Shown here: positions 1-8,823 of the stretch, in pieces | How positions within the stretch are numbered: position 1 is the first letter of the stretch | How the letters are laid out: each line of letters begins with the position of its first letter | Origin: Herbaspirillum sp. Sphag64 | Lineage (GTDB): Bacteria; Pseudomonadota; Gammaproteobacteria; Burkholderiales; Burkholderiaceae_D | NCBI RefSeq assembly: GCF_014192645.1 | Contig: NZ_JACHYE010000004.1 | Coordinates: 186,001 to 250,000 of the forward strand | Length of the DNA stretch: 64,000 bases | Direction of reading: 5' to 3' | Position numbers and translations under genes: made by a program | Notes under the pieces: model-generated | Told to the model about the DNA's origin: nothing | Database searches by the model: none | What the model saw: only the letters and a program-made list of their open reading frames with translations

Positions 1-54
1 ATCTCCCTTATGAAGAGTGCTGCCATCGACGTGGCAGCCAACATATCTCTCCGC

Positions 55-243
55 TCATTTCAAGGTCCTTACGTCACCCGCCCGCATGAGCAATTCAAGG
101 ATTGTTTCGACCTTGATCAATCTCTCTGTCAAATTCTCTATCTTGGCTTGCTGATCTCTGATCACGTCATTGTGACGAATCACTTTGTCCTGTAACTTGA
201 TCATTGAGGTCAAGGCGGACCACAATCGTTCGGTGGCTAACAT
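55..243 (-). CDS. small coiled-coil hypothetical protein
   Basis: Small protein of 62 residues if it starts at the ATG at 243, or 69 residues from the ATG at 264. Residues about 15-55 are rich in charged and leucine-type residues with heptad spacing (KLQDKVIRH, KIENLTERLIKVETIL), as in a short coiled coil. No enzyme motif is visible. The ATG at 243 overlaps the stop codon of the upstream ribbon-helix-helix gene (237-239), which suggests translational coupling and is why I prefer it. The pair resembles accessory genes of plasmids and integrative elements, but I cannot name a family. The function is unknown. Confidence 0.5.
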   Translation of the reverse strand: MLATERLWSALTSMIKLQDKVIRHNDVIRDQQAKIENLTERLIKVETILELLMRAGDVRTLK

Positions 244-554
244 GACGATGCCTCTTTTTCCCATTGTGCCTTTCTTGCCTTTGCGGCAGCCTCCATTTGT
301 TCGATGCGTTTATTGCTTTCATCTACAAATATCAGGACCTCATGCAGTGAGTTGTCTAGGCGATTTGAAATTGCGATAACACGGTCAGCCAAGTTGTTAA
401 GCGCTTGATCAGTATCGTCAGTCTCGTATGTTGATGCACCTCTTCGCATCAACTCTGAGATAGATAGGCCAAGCCTGTTGGCCTTCGATAGAATTGCACA
501 CTTTTCTTGGGCACTCGTTTGTACGACGATTCTCTCTGTCGCGCTAGCAGCCAT
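237..554 (-). CDS. ribbon-helix-helix / MobC-like DNA-binding protein
   Basis: A 105-residue protein starting at the ATG at 554, which has a good ribosome site (AAGGAG) about 7 bases upstream; an in-frame ATG at 587 has none. The N-terminus reads ATERIVVQTSAQEKCAI followed by KANRLGLSISELMRRGA. That is a beta strand and two helices in the pattern of RHH DNA-binding proteins, such as relaxosome accessory MobC-like proteins or antitoxins. The C-terminal half (about residues 45-105) is charged and probably helical. It overlaps the following small coiled-coil gene. RHH proteins of this size usually bind DNA as dimers in plasmid mobilisation, partition or toxin-antitoxin control; which applies here is not shown. 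Its position beside a truncated SDR gene suggests a mobile-element border. Confidence 0.55.
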   Translation of the reverse strand: MAASATERIVVQTSAQEKCAILSKANRLGLSISELMRRGASTYETDDTDQALNNLADRVIAISNRLDNSLHEVLIFVDESNKRIEQMEAAAKARKAQWEKEASSC

Positions 555-718
555 AAATATCTCCTTAAAAATCAGGTGTACATACAAAATATGCGAATCG
601 TTAAGACGACCTCAAACACATTTCGCACATCGAGAATTTTTTAACATAAATTCAAAAAAGTCATTCGTTTCATTTCAACTCCGGCTGAATAAATGGCGAC
701 ATTTTTGATGCATATACG

Positions 719-1426
719 GCCAAGCATGTCATCGCAACAATGCGTACGCCGCGTGCAGATCTTCTGCCGCGTTGTGATCGGTTACGTGTACTTGCTCTGG
801 ATGTCACCGATCCGAGCAGTATCCATCAGGCCGTTGAGGCAGCAGGAGAAATCGAAGTCTTGGTGAATAATGCAGGAATCGGCATGCCAGGCGCTCTGGA
901 AGGTATCTCGATGACTGCTGTGCGTGAGATTTTTGAGACAAACACTTATGGCACGATGGCGTTGATACAAGCAGTGCTCCCACAGTTCAGACAACGTCGG
1001 GAGAGCGTCATTTTCAATGTCACATCGTCCGTCACTGTGAAGTTTCTTCCCTTGCTGTCGGTGTGCACCGCGAGCAAGGCGGCGGTTAACTCGTTCACCA
1101 AGTCGCTTGCGCTGGAACTCGAACAATTCAATGTGCGCGTGAATCTTGTACTGCCGGGACGGGCGCCGACAACACGTTTTGGCGAAAACGCACGATCCCG
1201 TATGCAAAGTACGATTCCTGAGTCGTATGCTGATTTGGCGCAGAATACCTTCGCAGAATGGGGTAAACCTTCTCCAGTTACTGAGACGAGGGATGTGGCA
1301 GAAGCGGTATGGCGTGCTGCCAAAGAGCCATCAGAGTTCACGTACCGCACTTTCATCAAAGAATCGCTTCGGCTGTCCGTTCACCAGAAAATAGTGTGGC
1401 CAAGCATGGCACTCATCGCGGCGTGA
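719..1426 (+). pseudogene. truncated SDR-family oxidoreductase remnant
   Basis: The reading frame keeps most of a short-chain dehydrogenase: the DVTDPSS segment, VLVNNAGIG, a serine in NVTSSVT, and ASKAAVNSFTKSLALELE. Family homology begins abruptly at about 719 (AKHVIATMR), with a stop codon at 686-688 in the same frame. The first strand, the TGxxxGIG nucleotide-binding loop and the first helix (about 30 codons) are therefore missing. The catalytic YxASK motif reads CTASK (TGC at about 1063-1065), so the tyrosine is lost too. The last 30 residues do not follow the usual family ending. The ORF could start at the ATG at 740, but the product should not bind NAD(P) or catalyse. I infer a decayed gene cut by the adjacent island. 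Confidence 0.75.
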
Positions 1427-1905
1427 AAGTTTGAAAGTCATGGTGACTCCTTGGTGACAGAAGCTGCCATGCTAAAGAGTCGGACGCATTCACGTTGCTC
1501 TGTGGTGCGCGTTTTTTGTTCTTTACAGATCAAGCTGCTCTCGCTGACGATGTCGCACTACTGACGCGTGATGGATAGGCTTGCGCAATGGCACATGTCA
1601 AGGTCGCAAAATTATCATGCCTGCAATATGCTCTTGGTTTAGGTGGGTTGAAAAAGGCTAAAAAATCAAAATCACCAATAAAAATCAAATTAAATAAATT
1701 TAATAATAAGAATGTTGTTGTGATAGAGTTCTTCAAATAATTTTTTGTTGATTGTATTGGAGTAATTGAATGATCGGGAGGACTTCTCCTCAAACCCGCA
1801 TGTAAAGAGGGCTTGCCGGCGAATCTACTCTTCATCGTATTCGGTGATTAATCTGGCCTGAATTCCAATCAGGAACGGTGATCATGCACATCATCAAGGT
1901 CGATC
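1427..1905. other. intergenic region, no convincing gene
   Basis: A 479-base stretch between the SDR remnant and the desaturase. Bases about 1640-1760 are strikingly AT-rich compared with the flanks, with runs such as AAATTAAATAAATTTAATAAT. A reverse-strand frame of 101 codons (1530-1835) crosses it but shows no family pattern and no good ribosome site. The promoter of the desaturase presumably lies here, but I cannot fix a -35/-10 pair. Confidence 0.4.
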
Positions 1906-2994
1906 ATGTTCACCCAAGTCGAATGGCAAGTCTCCAAGCGCGCGATCGTAGATCGCTACACCGTATCCACCAATCGTCGCGGGGCACTGCAATTACTTTC
2001 AGTCATCGTGCCAATCGCCGGGCTCTGGTACACAATCTATCTGGCCTCGCAGGTGTCGATCTTGCTCGTTGTAGCGGCGACCGTTTGTCTCAGCTTGTTT
2101 CTGCTGCGCGGTTTCGTGCTGATGCATGACTGCGGGCATAACAGTCTGTTTCGTAGCAAATCGCTGAACCGCATCGGTGGTTTTTTGTTGGGGGTACTCG
2201 CTGGGATACCGCAACAGGTTTGGGCGGAGAATCATCGATATCATCACGCTACCAACGGCAACTGGGAGAAGTATCGAGGGCCGTTGAATGTTGTCTGTGT
2301 CTCGGATTACCTTGCCATGAACGCAAGTCAAAAGCGCAGTTACCGCTATAACCGCCATATTCTGCTGTCACCAATTGCGGGCTGTCTCTACTTCCTGGTC
2401 AATCCCCGCATCACGTGGCTGCGCGCCAGCTATCAGCTGGCATTCCGTCTTTTTGCACGACGTGGTGAAAATAACGTGAATGTCGGTGCCTCCTTGAAGG
2501 AGGGAACATCCATGGTGCACTACCGCTATATGCTGAGCAACAATCTACTGCTGTTTGCGGCCTGTGGTCTGATGGTCTGGGGACTTGGTTCGTGGCTTTT
2601 TTTTATTTGTTATTTGGTGAGCGGATCACTGGGGGGGGCGTTTGGTATCGTCCTCTTTTCTGTCCAGCACAACTTTGATCATGCCTACGCCAGCGAGGAT
2701 AAGGACTGGGACCGGGACGAGGCAAACTTGCATGGTACGAGCTTTCTGGTTTTGCCACGCTGGCTAAACTGGTTCACCGCAGACGTCGCTTATCACCATG
2801 TGCATCATTTATGCGCCAGCGTTCCCAACTATCGGCTCGCGGCCTGCCACGATGAGTTTCAGCACTTGTTTGCAGGCGTAACGCGCGTGGGATTGTTTGA
2901 GATTCCCGCTGCATTGAGAAATATTTTGTGGGATTTGCCTGCGCGCAGGCTGGTGTCCGTTGCAGAGGTCAATAGGCGCAATACCTCAATATGA
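1906..2994 (+). CDS. membrane fatty acid desaturase
   Basis: A 362-residue integral membrane protein of the fatty acid desaturase family, which uses a di-iron centre and O2 to introduce a cis double bond into acyl lipids. The three histidine boxes are present: HDCGH at residues 74-78, HRYHH at 110-114 and HHVHH at 297-301, with an extra QHNFDH at 254-259. Hydrophobic segments at about 30-70, 88-103, 150-165 and 210-250 fit the usual two helical hairpins. The overall pattern resembles DesA / omega-6-type desaturases, but the positional specificity cannot be read from sequence. The 3' end overlaps the convergent LysR gene by nine bases. It probably adjusts membrane fluidity. Confidence 0.88.
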   Translation: MFTQVEWQVSKRAIVDRYTVSTNRRGALQLLSVIVPIAGLWYTIYLASQVSILLVVAATVCLSLFLLRGFVLMHDCGHNSLFRSKSLNRIGGFLLGVLAGIPQQVWAENHRYHHATNGNWEKYRGPLNVVCVSDYLAMNASQKRSYRYNRHILLSPIAGCLYFLVNPRITWLRASYQLAFRLFARRGENNVNVGASLKEGTSMVHYRYMLSNNLLLFAACGLMVWGLGSWLFFICYLVSGSLGGAFGIVLFSVQHNFDHAYASEDKDWDRDEANLHGTSFLVLPRWLNWFTADVAYHHVHHLCASVPNYRLAACHDEFQHLFAGVTRVGLFEIPAALRNILWDLPARRLVSVAEVNRRNTSI

Positions 2995-3933
2995 CTTTGG
3001 TCTCTGCAGGGGCGCAACGGCTCTGCAGACCTCAAGTATCCGTTCGCGCAGCCAGCGATGGACTGGATCGCGCTCCAGACGCGGGTGCCACATCTGTGAA
3101 ATGGTGATTGGTTCGGTTGCCACCGGTAGCTCGAAACGATAGAACGCTTCGGCAGAGCCAACCTTCGAGGCTCGTTGTGCAGCTGGCAGGAAGGATGCCG
3201 GCACCAATGCCACCAGGTCTGATGTCCGTGCGATCGCCAGCGCTGCCGGAAAGCTCGGCACAATGGCAACGATGTTGCGTTTCAGGCCGATGGCAGCTAA
3301 TGCCTGGTCCACGGGGCCGCTGCTGCGCCCACGACGAGATGCAATGACGTGGCCGCAGGCCACGTAGTGCGCAAGCGTGACATCGCCGATGGTTTCGAGC
3401 GGGTGCCCGGGACGCACTGCACCGACGAAGTGATCACGAAATAAAGTTTGCAGGCGTACTTCTGGTCCCATGTCACTGACCACGCCAATCTCCAGATCGG
3501 CGCTACCTTCCCTCAGGTGCTGCGAGCTCTTCTCTGCCTTTGGCGCGAAACATAGACGTACAAATGGTGCATCCTTGCCGATCGCTCCGATCAGGACTGC
3601 GCCGAACGCTTCTACAAAGCCATCATTTGCGCGGATCGTGAAGGTGCGTCTGAGGGTCGAGATATCTGGTGTAGACATCGAGGGGCGAAGGACTGATCTT
3701 GCCTCGTGGATAATATTTCTGGTGCGTTCGCGTAATGCCTCAGCACCCGGTGTCAGCACCATCCTCCGACCAGCTCTTACGAGCAAAGGATCTCCCGTCA
3801 CCGTACGTAGCCGGGACAGGGTGCGGCTCATTGCCGACGCACTCAGGCCCAAACGGCGTGCGGCTGCGGCGACACTCGCCTCGGTGATCAATGCGTCTAG
3901 TGCAATTAACAGGTTCAGATCGGGTTCTGACAT
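2986..3933 (-). CDS. LysR-family transcriptional regulator
   Basis: A 315-residue LysR-type regulator. The N-terminal winged helix-turn-helix spans about residues 4-62 (DLNLLIALDALITEASVAAA then SASAMSRTLSRLR), and a periplasmic-binding-protein-like effector domain covers about 90-300. The N-terminal wording (PDLNLLIALDALI) is that of the NodD/LeuO-like branch. It is divergent from the DHA2-type exporter at 4065, with a gap of about 130 bases, so I infer that it regulates that exporter. It is convergent with the desaturase. The effector is unknown. Confidence 0.85.
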   Translation of the reverse strand: MSEPDLNLLIALDALITEASVAAAARRLGLSASAMSRTLSRLRTVTGDPLLVRAGRRMVLTPGAEALRERTRNIIHEARSVLRPSMSTPDISTLRRTFTIRANDGFVEAFGAVLIGAIGKDAPFVRLCFAPKAEKSSQHLREGSADLEIGVVSDMGPEVRLQTLFRDHFVGAVRPGHPLETIGDVTLAHYVACGHVIASRRGRSSGPVDQALAAIGLKRNIVAIVPSFPAALAIARTSDLVALVPASFLPAAQRASKVGSAEAFYRFELPVATEPITISQMWHPRLERDPVHRWLRERILEVCRAVAPLQRPKSY

Positions 3934-4064
3934 ATAACTATCCTAGCATGCTGCTATCAGATCAGGCGTTTGGTGCAGGTATTCAATGCAAGCGATGCGT
4001 CTTCCGTCATGTCTGCTAACTCGTTATATTGCACTCACAAATGCACTCCCAGGATGGATTAAAA

Positions 4065-5519
4065 ATGGAATTATTTTCAGACATGCCCGACGACGAGGGG
4101 CTCCCCGGCGTACCGCGACGTCAGGCAATGATTGCCGTGATGGTCGCGACAACGATGGCGGTGTTTGACGGGACCATCGTCAATGTCGCGCTGCCCCAAA
4201 TCAGTCTGGCTTTGAACGCGTCTGCCGGCACCTCAATATGGGTTGCCAACGGCTACCTTCTTGCGGTGGCAATGACATTGGCGACGTTTGCATCGCTGGC
4301 CAGCAGAATAGGGTTTCGCAGGCTCTTCACCGCGGGCTTGATTGTTTTTACGCTGGCTTCTCTGGGGTGCGCGCTGTCATCGACCATTGCCATGCTGATT
4401 TTCATGCGGCTGTTGCAAGGATTTGGTGGTGCCGCCATGCTCAGCATTGCGCCGGCGATTCATCGCACGATATTTCCCAATCGTCTGCTCGGGCGCATTC
4501 TCGGATTGAATGCGGTGCTCATCGCGACCAGTACGGCAATCGGCCCGGTTCTGGGCGGCACGCTGTTGGCCATGCTGAGTTGGCGGTGGATTTTCGCCAT
4601 GAATGTGCCATTGGGGATGGCTTCGATATGGTTGTCCTGGCGTGCCATTCCAGACAATCGTAGCGGTACGCGTGCACCATTTGACATCGCTGGGGCAGTG
4701 CTCTCCGCAATTGCGATGGGCGCATTGATCATGGCGGCGGACGCCTGTGCCGAGCTCTCACAGGGGGCGCAGCATCATAAGGCGTTATTGACTGCTGCCG
4801 CATATGCTGTTGTCGCATTGGGTGCAAGCGTGGCATTTGTCTATGATCAACGCCGCGCTCGCGAGCCTTTGCTGCCACTCGATATGTTTTCCTCTGCACG
4901 GTTCTCGCTAGCCGCACTGACATCGCTGGCCTCGTTCGTTGGGCAAGGTATTGCATTTGTCGCTTTGCCGTTCCTGTTCCAGAGCGTGTATGGCTACAGC
5001 ATCTTTCAGTCGGCGCTGCTCTTTACACCGTGGCCGATCGGCATCGTGCTCGTTGCTCCGCACGCCGGACGGCTTGCCGATCGTCATTCGCCGGCATTGC
5101 TGTCGACGCTCGGGTTGGCAGTGTTCACAGTCGGTCTGGGATTGCTGGCGCTCTTGCCTGCGCAGCCTGCGGCCTGGGATATCAGCTGGCGGGCGTTGGT
5201 GTGCGGAATCGGGTTTGGTTTTTTTCAAAGCCCGAATAACCGTGAAATGCTGTCCAATGCCTCACGCGAACGCAGTGGCAACGCCTCCGGTGTGCTGGCC
5301 ATCATGCGGACATTTGGCCAATGCCTCGGTGCGTCGTTGCTGGGGATCATTCTCTCTGTCTATGCCGCAGGTGCAGTCGTTCACGGTGAACTATCCACTA
5401 ATGCTGTGCAAGATATCGACGCGATTCGATTGGCATTGTGGGTTGCCGTTGCCGCAACGATGACAGCAACTGCCGTGAGCGTCTGTCGGATTCGCCAGGT
5501 GCGCGAAGCGGTACTGTGA
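4065..5519 (+). CDS. MFS multidrug exporter, DHA2 (EmrB/QacA) type
   Basis: A drug:H+ antiporter of 484 residues with about 14 predicted membrane helices. The first helix carries MAVFDGTIVNVALPQIS, the DHA2-family signature (D-x-T-I-V-N-V-A-L-P). A motif-A-like loop ASRIGFRR and a motif-C-like helix (ATSTAIGPVLGGTLL) follow. I chose the ATG at 4065 because an AGGA lies about 10 bases upstream; the in-frame ATG at 4041 and TTG at 4029 lack a clear ribosome site. It sits divergent to a LysR regulator, a common arrangement for inducible exporters. Substrates cannot be inferred. The adjacent aminotransferase gene is convergent. Confidence 0.87.
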   Translation: MELFSDMPDDEGLPGVPRRQAMIAVMVATTMAVFDGTIVNVALPQISLALNASAGTSIWVANGYLLAVAMTLATFASLASRIGFRRLFTAGLIVFTLASLGCALSSTIAMLIFMRLLQGFGGAAMLSIAPAIHRTIFPNRLLGRILGLNAVLIATSTAIGPVLGGTLLAMLSWRWIFAMNVPLGMASIWLSWRAIPDNRSGTRAPFDIAGAVLSAIAMGALIMAADACAELSQGAQHHKALLTAAAYAVVALGASVAFVYDQRRAREPLLPLDMFSSARFSLAALTSLASFVGQGIAFVALPFLFQSVYGYSIFQSALLFTPWPIGIVLVAPHAGRLADRHSPALLSTLGLAVFTVGLGLLALLPAQPAAWDISWRALVCGIGFGFFQSPNNREMLSNASRERSGNASGVLAIMRTFGQCLGASLLGIILSVYAAGAVVHGELSTNAVQDIDAIRLALWVAVAATMTATAVSVCRIRQVREAVL

Positions 5520-5556
5520 GAATACCGGCTTACGCGTGCACGATTGTGCATGGGCT

Positions 5557-6762
5557 TCAGGCAGCTAGTTCAGCAGCAGCGTCTGGTAATGACACTGCGG
5601 CAAGCGCCTGTGCCAGATGCCCAATCTTGTCTTCAGTCAGACCGGCAACATTGATGCGTCCTTCGGCTGTCCCATATATCGCGAACTGCTCGCGTAGGCG
5701 ATGCATGGCGTGCGAATCCAGTGGCAGTATCGAGAACATGCCGCGCTGACGTAACACCGCCTGCATGGACTGTGGTGCACCGGCCTCCCGCAAGGCACTT
5801 GCCAGCGCGCTGCGGATACCGGCAATACGGGTACGGATTTGTTGCAGTTCTGCGTGCCATTGTGCTGGTTCGGCCATGAGCGTGGCAGCGATGGCGGCGC
5901 CGTGCTCTGGCGGCATCGAGTAATTACAGCGCGCAATACCTTCCATGACGGTTCTGATGGACGGCAATGCGCTGGCCTTCTGCACGATGACGGTAGCAGC
6001 ACCGGTCCGTTCACAGTACAAGCCCATGTTTTTGGAGCAGCTGGAGGCAACGAGTACGGTATCAAGTCGGGAGACCAGCAGGCGCAAGCCGGCGGCATCC
6101 TCTTCTAGCCCGTCGCCTAACCCCTGGTATGCCATGTCGACCAGTACGATGATGTTACGGGCGCGGCAGACATCGGCAATGATTTCCCAGTCGATTGGCG
6201 ACAGGTCGATTCCGGTCGGGTTGTGACAGCACCCCTGCAGCAACAGGACGTCATTGGTTCGGGCATCCGCCAGTGCAGAGAGGACAGCGGCCAGATCCAG
6301 CCTGCCATGACGTTCCTGCCACGGATACTCGGCAACGGCCAGACCTGCGGCGCGCATGATGGGGCGATGGTTGATGTAGCCAGGGTTGGAGAGCCAGATG
6401 GTCGCGCCGGGGTGCGCGGCGGCAATCAGCTCTCCCAGCAGCCGCAGCGCACCGGTACCGCCAACCGTTTGCATGGTGACGACACGCTCAGTGGCCTCGT
6501 TGTCCTGTCCCAGCAACAGACGTGTCATGCCAAGGTTGAAGTCGGCATTGCCCGACAGCGCGCGGTATGTCTTTGAGGCGGCAGCTTTGGCAAGGTGGAT
6601 CTCCGCTTCTTGCACTGCGGCCATGACAGGGGTAATACCCGTTTCATCGCGATAAACGCCAAGTACGAGATCAAGCTTCTCGGGGCGATGGTCAGCACGA
6701 AATGCACTGGTCAGCGTCCATAAGGGATCGCGTGGTGGGTTGGTGAAATCAAGAAACATCAT
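5557..6762 (-). CDS. class I amino acid aminotransferase (aspartate/aromatic type)
   Basis: A PLP-dependent aminotransferase of 401 residues, subgroup I-alpha like AspC/TyrB. Visible landmarks are HNPTG at 180-184, D209 in VDMAYQG (pyridine nitrogen contact), the Schiff-base lysine K244 in SCSKNMGLYCERTGA, and a late EGRINVAGL with the carboxylate-binding arginine. It transfers an amino group from aspartate or an aromatic amino acid to 2-oxoglutarate; the side-chain preference is not resolvable here. The start overlaps the stop of the EamA transporter by four bases (ATGA), so the two are translationally coupled. The Lrp regulator lies upstream on the same strand. I infer a unit that handles excess amino acids by export and transamination. 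Confidence 0.88.
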   Translation of the reverse strand: MMFLDFTNPPRDPLWTLTSAFRADHRPEKLDLVLGVYRDETGITPVMAAVQEAEIHLAKAAASKTYRALSGNADFNLGMTRLLLGQDNEATERVVTMQTVGGTGALRLLGELIAAAHPGATIWLSNPGYINHRPIMRAAGLAVAEYPWQERHGRLDLAAVLSALADARTNDVLLLQGCCHNPTGIDLSPIDWEIIADVCRARNIIVLVDMAYQGLGDGLEEDAAGLRLLVSRLDTVLVASSCSKNMGLYCERTGAATVIVQKASALPSIRTVMEGIARCNYSMPPEHGAAIAATLMAEPAQWHAELQQIRTRIAGIRSALASALREAGAPQSMQAVLRQRGMFSILPLDSHAMHRLREQFAIYGTAEGRINVAGLTEDKIGHLAQALAAVSLPDAAAELAA

Positions 6763-7691
6763 GTGCCTCGTTTGGCATTGCGATTTGTCAAAACGACGCC
6801 GGTCGTAACGGCAAGGATTCCCGCGACAGAGAGTAGGGTCGGTATTTCATGCAACACCGGAATGGCGATCAGGGCTGCAATCACCGGTGCCAGTGCACCA
6901 ACCGTGGAGCTGCGTACGCTGCCGAGACAGCGGATTGCTGCCGCATAGGCCAGCGGCGAGAGTATTCCGACGCAAATGCCCTGCACCAGCACGAACCAGC
7001 CAATGTCGTTGAAGCTGGCCTGTGCGAGGTGACTTTCCATGGCGCCAGTTGCCATCAAAATCGCGATGCTACACACCGCAGGGTAAGTAATCAGCATCAG
7101 GGTGCCGACCGGGTCGATAGTCGTTTTGCGCAGTGCCAGTGTGTACATTCCCCACAGCAGGCTGGCGATCAGTAGCAGTGCGACGCCTTGCAGCATCGGC
7201 AATTGCATGGCGCCAAGGCCTGCCACCATCAACAGCACACCCGCGATAATGACCAGCAAACCGAGCCGCCGAGCGGACTGGATCGGCTCGCGCCAGCACA
7301 CCAGGGCTAACAATGCCACCGAGAGCGGTACCGTGCCGGCGACCAGAACGCTCACATGGGCCGCGGAAGTGAGGCGTCCACCCGCTGCCGCAATCAGGAA
7401 AAACGGCAGGCCGGCACCGGTGGCAATCATCAGTGCATGCAGTGGTCGCATTGCCTTGAGCGCAGCGAAGCGCGCACGAATGAAGGGCAGCAAGGCAATT
7501 GCAGGGACCAGGAAACGAATCAAGGCGACATCGGCCGAGCTCAGCGTCGAGTGACTGATGGCGCGCAGTGATACGGAAAAACCTGCCCAGATCAGAACGG
7601 TGATACCCATCGCAATCCAGCCAATCTGGCTGCGACTGAGTCGGGGTGAGGTCTCAGCGCGGGCGACCGAGGTGCTGCTGGAGAGTGTCAT
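6759..7691 (-). CDS. EamA/DMT-family transporter (probable amino acid or metabolite exporter)
   Basis: A 310-residue protein with about ten hydrophobic helices arranged as two EamA repeats (about residues 22-150 and 165-300), as in the drug/metabolite transporter superfamily (RhtA, YdcZ relatives). The repeat signatures (VLIWAGFSVSLRAISH, LLWGMYTLALRK) are clear. I start at the ATG at 7691, which follows GGAG by five bases; an upstream frame extends to 7733 without such a site. The gene follows an Lrp-type regulator and overlaps the aminotransferase by four bases. Export of an amino acid is a reasonable inference from that context but is not proven. Confidence 0.83.
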   Translation of the reverse strand: MTLSSSTSVARAETSPRLSRSQIGWIAMGITVLIWAGFSVSLRAISHSTLSSADVALIRFLVPAIALLPFIRARFAALKAMRPLHALMIATGAGLPFFLIAAAGGRLTSAAHVSVLVAGTVPLSVALLALVCWREPIQSARRLGLLVIIAGVLLMVAGLGAMQLPMLQGVALLLIASLLWGMYTLALRKTTIDPVGTLMLITYPAVCSIAILMATGAMESHLAQASFNDIGWFVLVQGICVGILSPLAYAAAIRCLGSVRSSTVGALAPVIAALIAIPVLHEIPTLLSVAGILAVTTGVVLTNRNAKRGT

Positions 7692-7749
7692 GCGTGCTCC
7701 AAAATCAAAGGGTAAGTACAGATTTTGGGCCAATGGCAGGGGAAGATTA

Positions 7750-7785
7750 TGCCAATTTCACCCTAGATTAAGGCGATTTTTGGCA
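7750..7785. promoter_or_regulatory. TGCCAA...TTGGCA motif pair upstream of EamA gene
   Basis: TGCCAA at 7750-7755 and TTGGCA at 7780-7785 form a spaced inverted pair in the gap before the EamA-aminotransferase unit. The same hexamers occur upstream of the neighbouring Lrp gene (8311-8338). Lrp/AsnC proteins commonly bind such degenerate inverted repeats and regulate both themselves and a neighbour. That these are binding sites is inference. Confidence 0.4.
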
Positions 7786-7834
7786 GATACTGCTAAAAAA
7801 TTGAATAGCGCACATCCGGACGCCGGCACGCTGG

Positions 7835-8299
7835 CTACTTGCTCCGGATTTTAGGGAAAACGGCCGCGCGTTTCACTACGCCATAGGCAAAGCTGGTGTC
7901 GATGGAGGCGATGCCAGCAATGCGATGCAGTCGGGAGCGCACGAATTGTTCATAGTCCTTGAGGCTCTCTACCACCACGCGCAGCAGATAGTCGTCGCTG
8001 CCGGTCATGACGTAGCAATCGAGAATGGCGTCAATTGTCTGAATCGCCGCTTCGAAATCCTTCACGCCTTCGGCGCTATGACGCTGCAGACGTACGCGCA
8101 CAAACGCTGTGATTGGCAATCCATAGGCTTCTTCGTCAATGATGGCGGTGTAGCCACGGATGACCTGCGACTCTTCCAGCATGCGCAGGCGGCGCAGACA
8201 GGGGGAGGGCGACAGGTTGACCCGTTCCGACAATTCCTGATTACTTAAGCGGCCATCGGCTTGTAGCGCTGCGATGATTTGTCTGTCTTTATCGTCCAT
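7835..8299 (-). CDS. Lrp/AsnC-family transcriptional regulator
   Basis: A 154-residue feast/famine regulator. Residues 2-60 form the AsnC-type helix-turn-helix (MDDKDRQIIAALQADGRLSN then LSERVNLSPSPCLRRLRMLE). Residues about 68-145 form the RAM effector-binding domain, with the TGSDDYLLRVVV segment typical of ligand-binding Lrp proteins. The length is normal for the family. It precedes, on the same strand, an EamA exporter and an aminotransferase, after a 143-base gap that can hold a separate promoter. I infer amino-acid-responsive control of the exporter, comparable to other Lrp-exporter pairs. Confidence 0.9.
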   Translation of the reverse strand: MDDKDRQIIAALQADGRLSNQELSERVNLSPSPCLRRLRMLEESQVIRGYTAIIDEEAYGLPITAFVRVRLQRHSAEGVKDFEAAIQTIDAILDCYVMTGSDDYLLRVVVESLKDYEQFVRSRLHRIAGIASIDTSFAYGVVKRAAVFPKIRSK

Positions 8300-8310
8300 G
8301 ATGGCTCTGG

Positions 8311-8338
8311 TTGGCAGTAAATGCCAATTTTATGCCAA
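8311..8338. promoter_or_regulatory. palindromic candidate operator of Lrp regulator
   Basis: TTGGCA-GTAAA-TGCCAA at 8311-8327 is a perfect 6+6 inverted repeat with a 5-base spacer. It is followed by a second TGCCAA at 8333-8338, 11 bases after the first. It starts 12 bases upstream of the regulator's start codon, which suits autoregulation. The hexamer recurs at 7750 and 7780. Confidence 0.5.
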
Positions 8339-8409
8339 ATATTGATAGACCTTGTCAGTTTGTCTTGGGTGATGGCAGTCAGGCGAGCGCACGACGACAG
8401 CATGCCCAA

Positions 8410-8637
8410 TCAGGCATCTTTGCTGTTGCGCCTACGGTTGTGCCCATGTTTGCGCGCTGGCGCAGCATTGGTTACGTTGAGCAGCGTGCAATACACCGGC
8501 CTGCTCAACTCTGTGACAAGGCCACCTGCCACAAAGGCAAGGATCGCCAGCAGGCGGTTCAGGAGTCTCTTGCCGCCTGCGGCGCGCAGAGTGGTCGAGT
8601 CACATTGGGCGGATCCCTTGAGCAATTCATTCTTCAT
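8410..8637 (-). CDS. small hypothetical protein, possible membrane segment
   Basis: An uncertain 75-residue frame that fills the gap between the Lrp gene and the CcdA-like gene. It is supported mainly by a good ribosome site (AGGGAGA, about seven bases before the ATG at 8637). Residues about 27-45 (RLLAILAFVAGGLVTEL) could form one membrane helix or a short hydrophobic helix. The C-terminus is basic (RKHGHNRRR). I recognise no family. Plus-strand frames over the same bases look less gene-like, with no ribosome site. It may not be a gene. Confidence 0.35.
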   Translation of the reverse strand: MKNELLKGSAQCDSTTLRAAGGKRLLNRLLAILAFVAGGLVTELSRPVYCTLLNVTNAAPARKHGHNRRRNSKDA

Positions 8638-8823
8638 TGTGTTTTCTCCCTATCGGGACGATGGTAATGAAGGCTTTATAAGACAAATCGCGCTGGAATT
8701 TATGTCCAACTGTATCCGGCATACCCGCACCAGAAATAGTGCATTGCAATCACATTGTTGACACAAGCCAGATACCTTTGTGGATTCCAATACCGTCAAA
8801 CCAACTCTTGATGGAATGACGTT

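Noticed and set aside
588-719. Transposon terminal inverted repeat at the SDR junction
   Set aside because: No Tn3-like or insertion-sequence end could be recognised, so the border type remains unassigned.
1530-1835. Reverse-strand frame of 101 codons in the gap before the desaturase
   Set aside because: It crosses an AT-rich non-coding stretch, has no ribosome site and no recognisable family wording.
8311-8761. Two plus-strand frames between the Lrp gene and the CcdA-like gene
   Set aside because: They begin inside the Lrp operator region, lack ribosome sites and have arginine/cysteine-rich out-of-frame composition.
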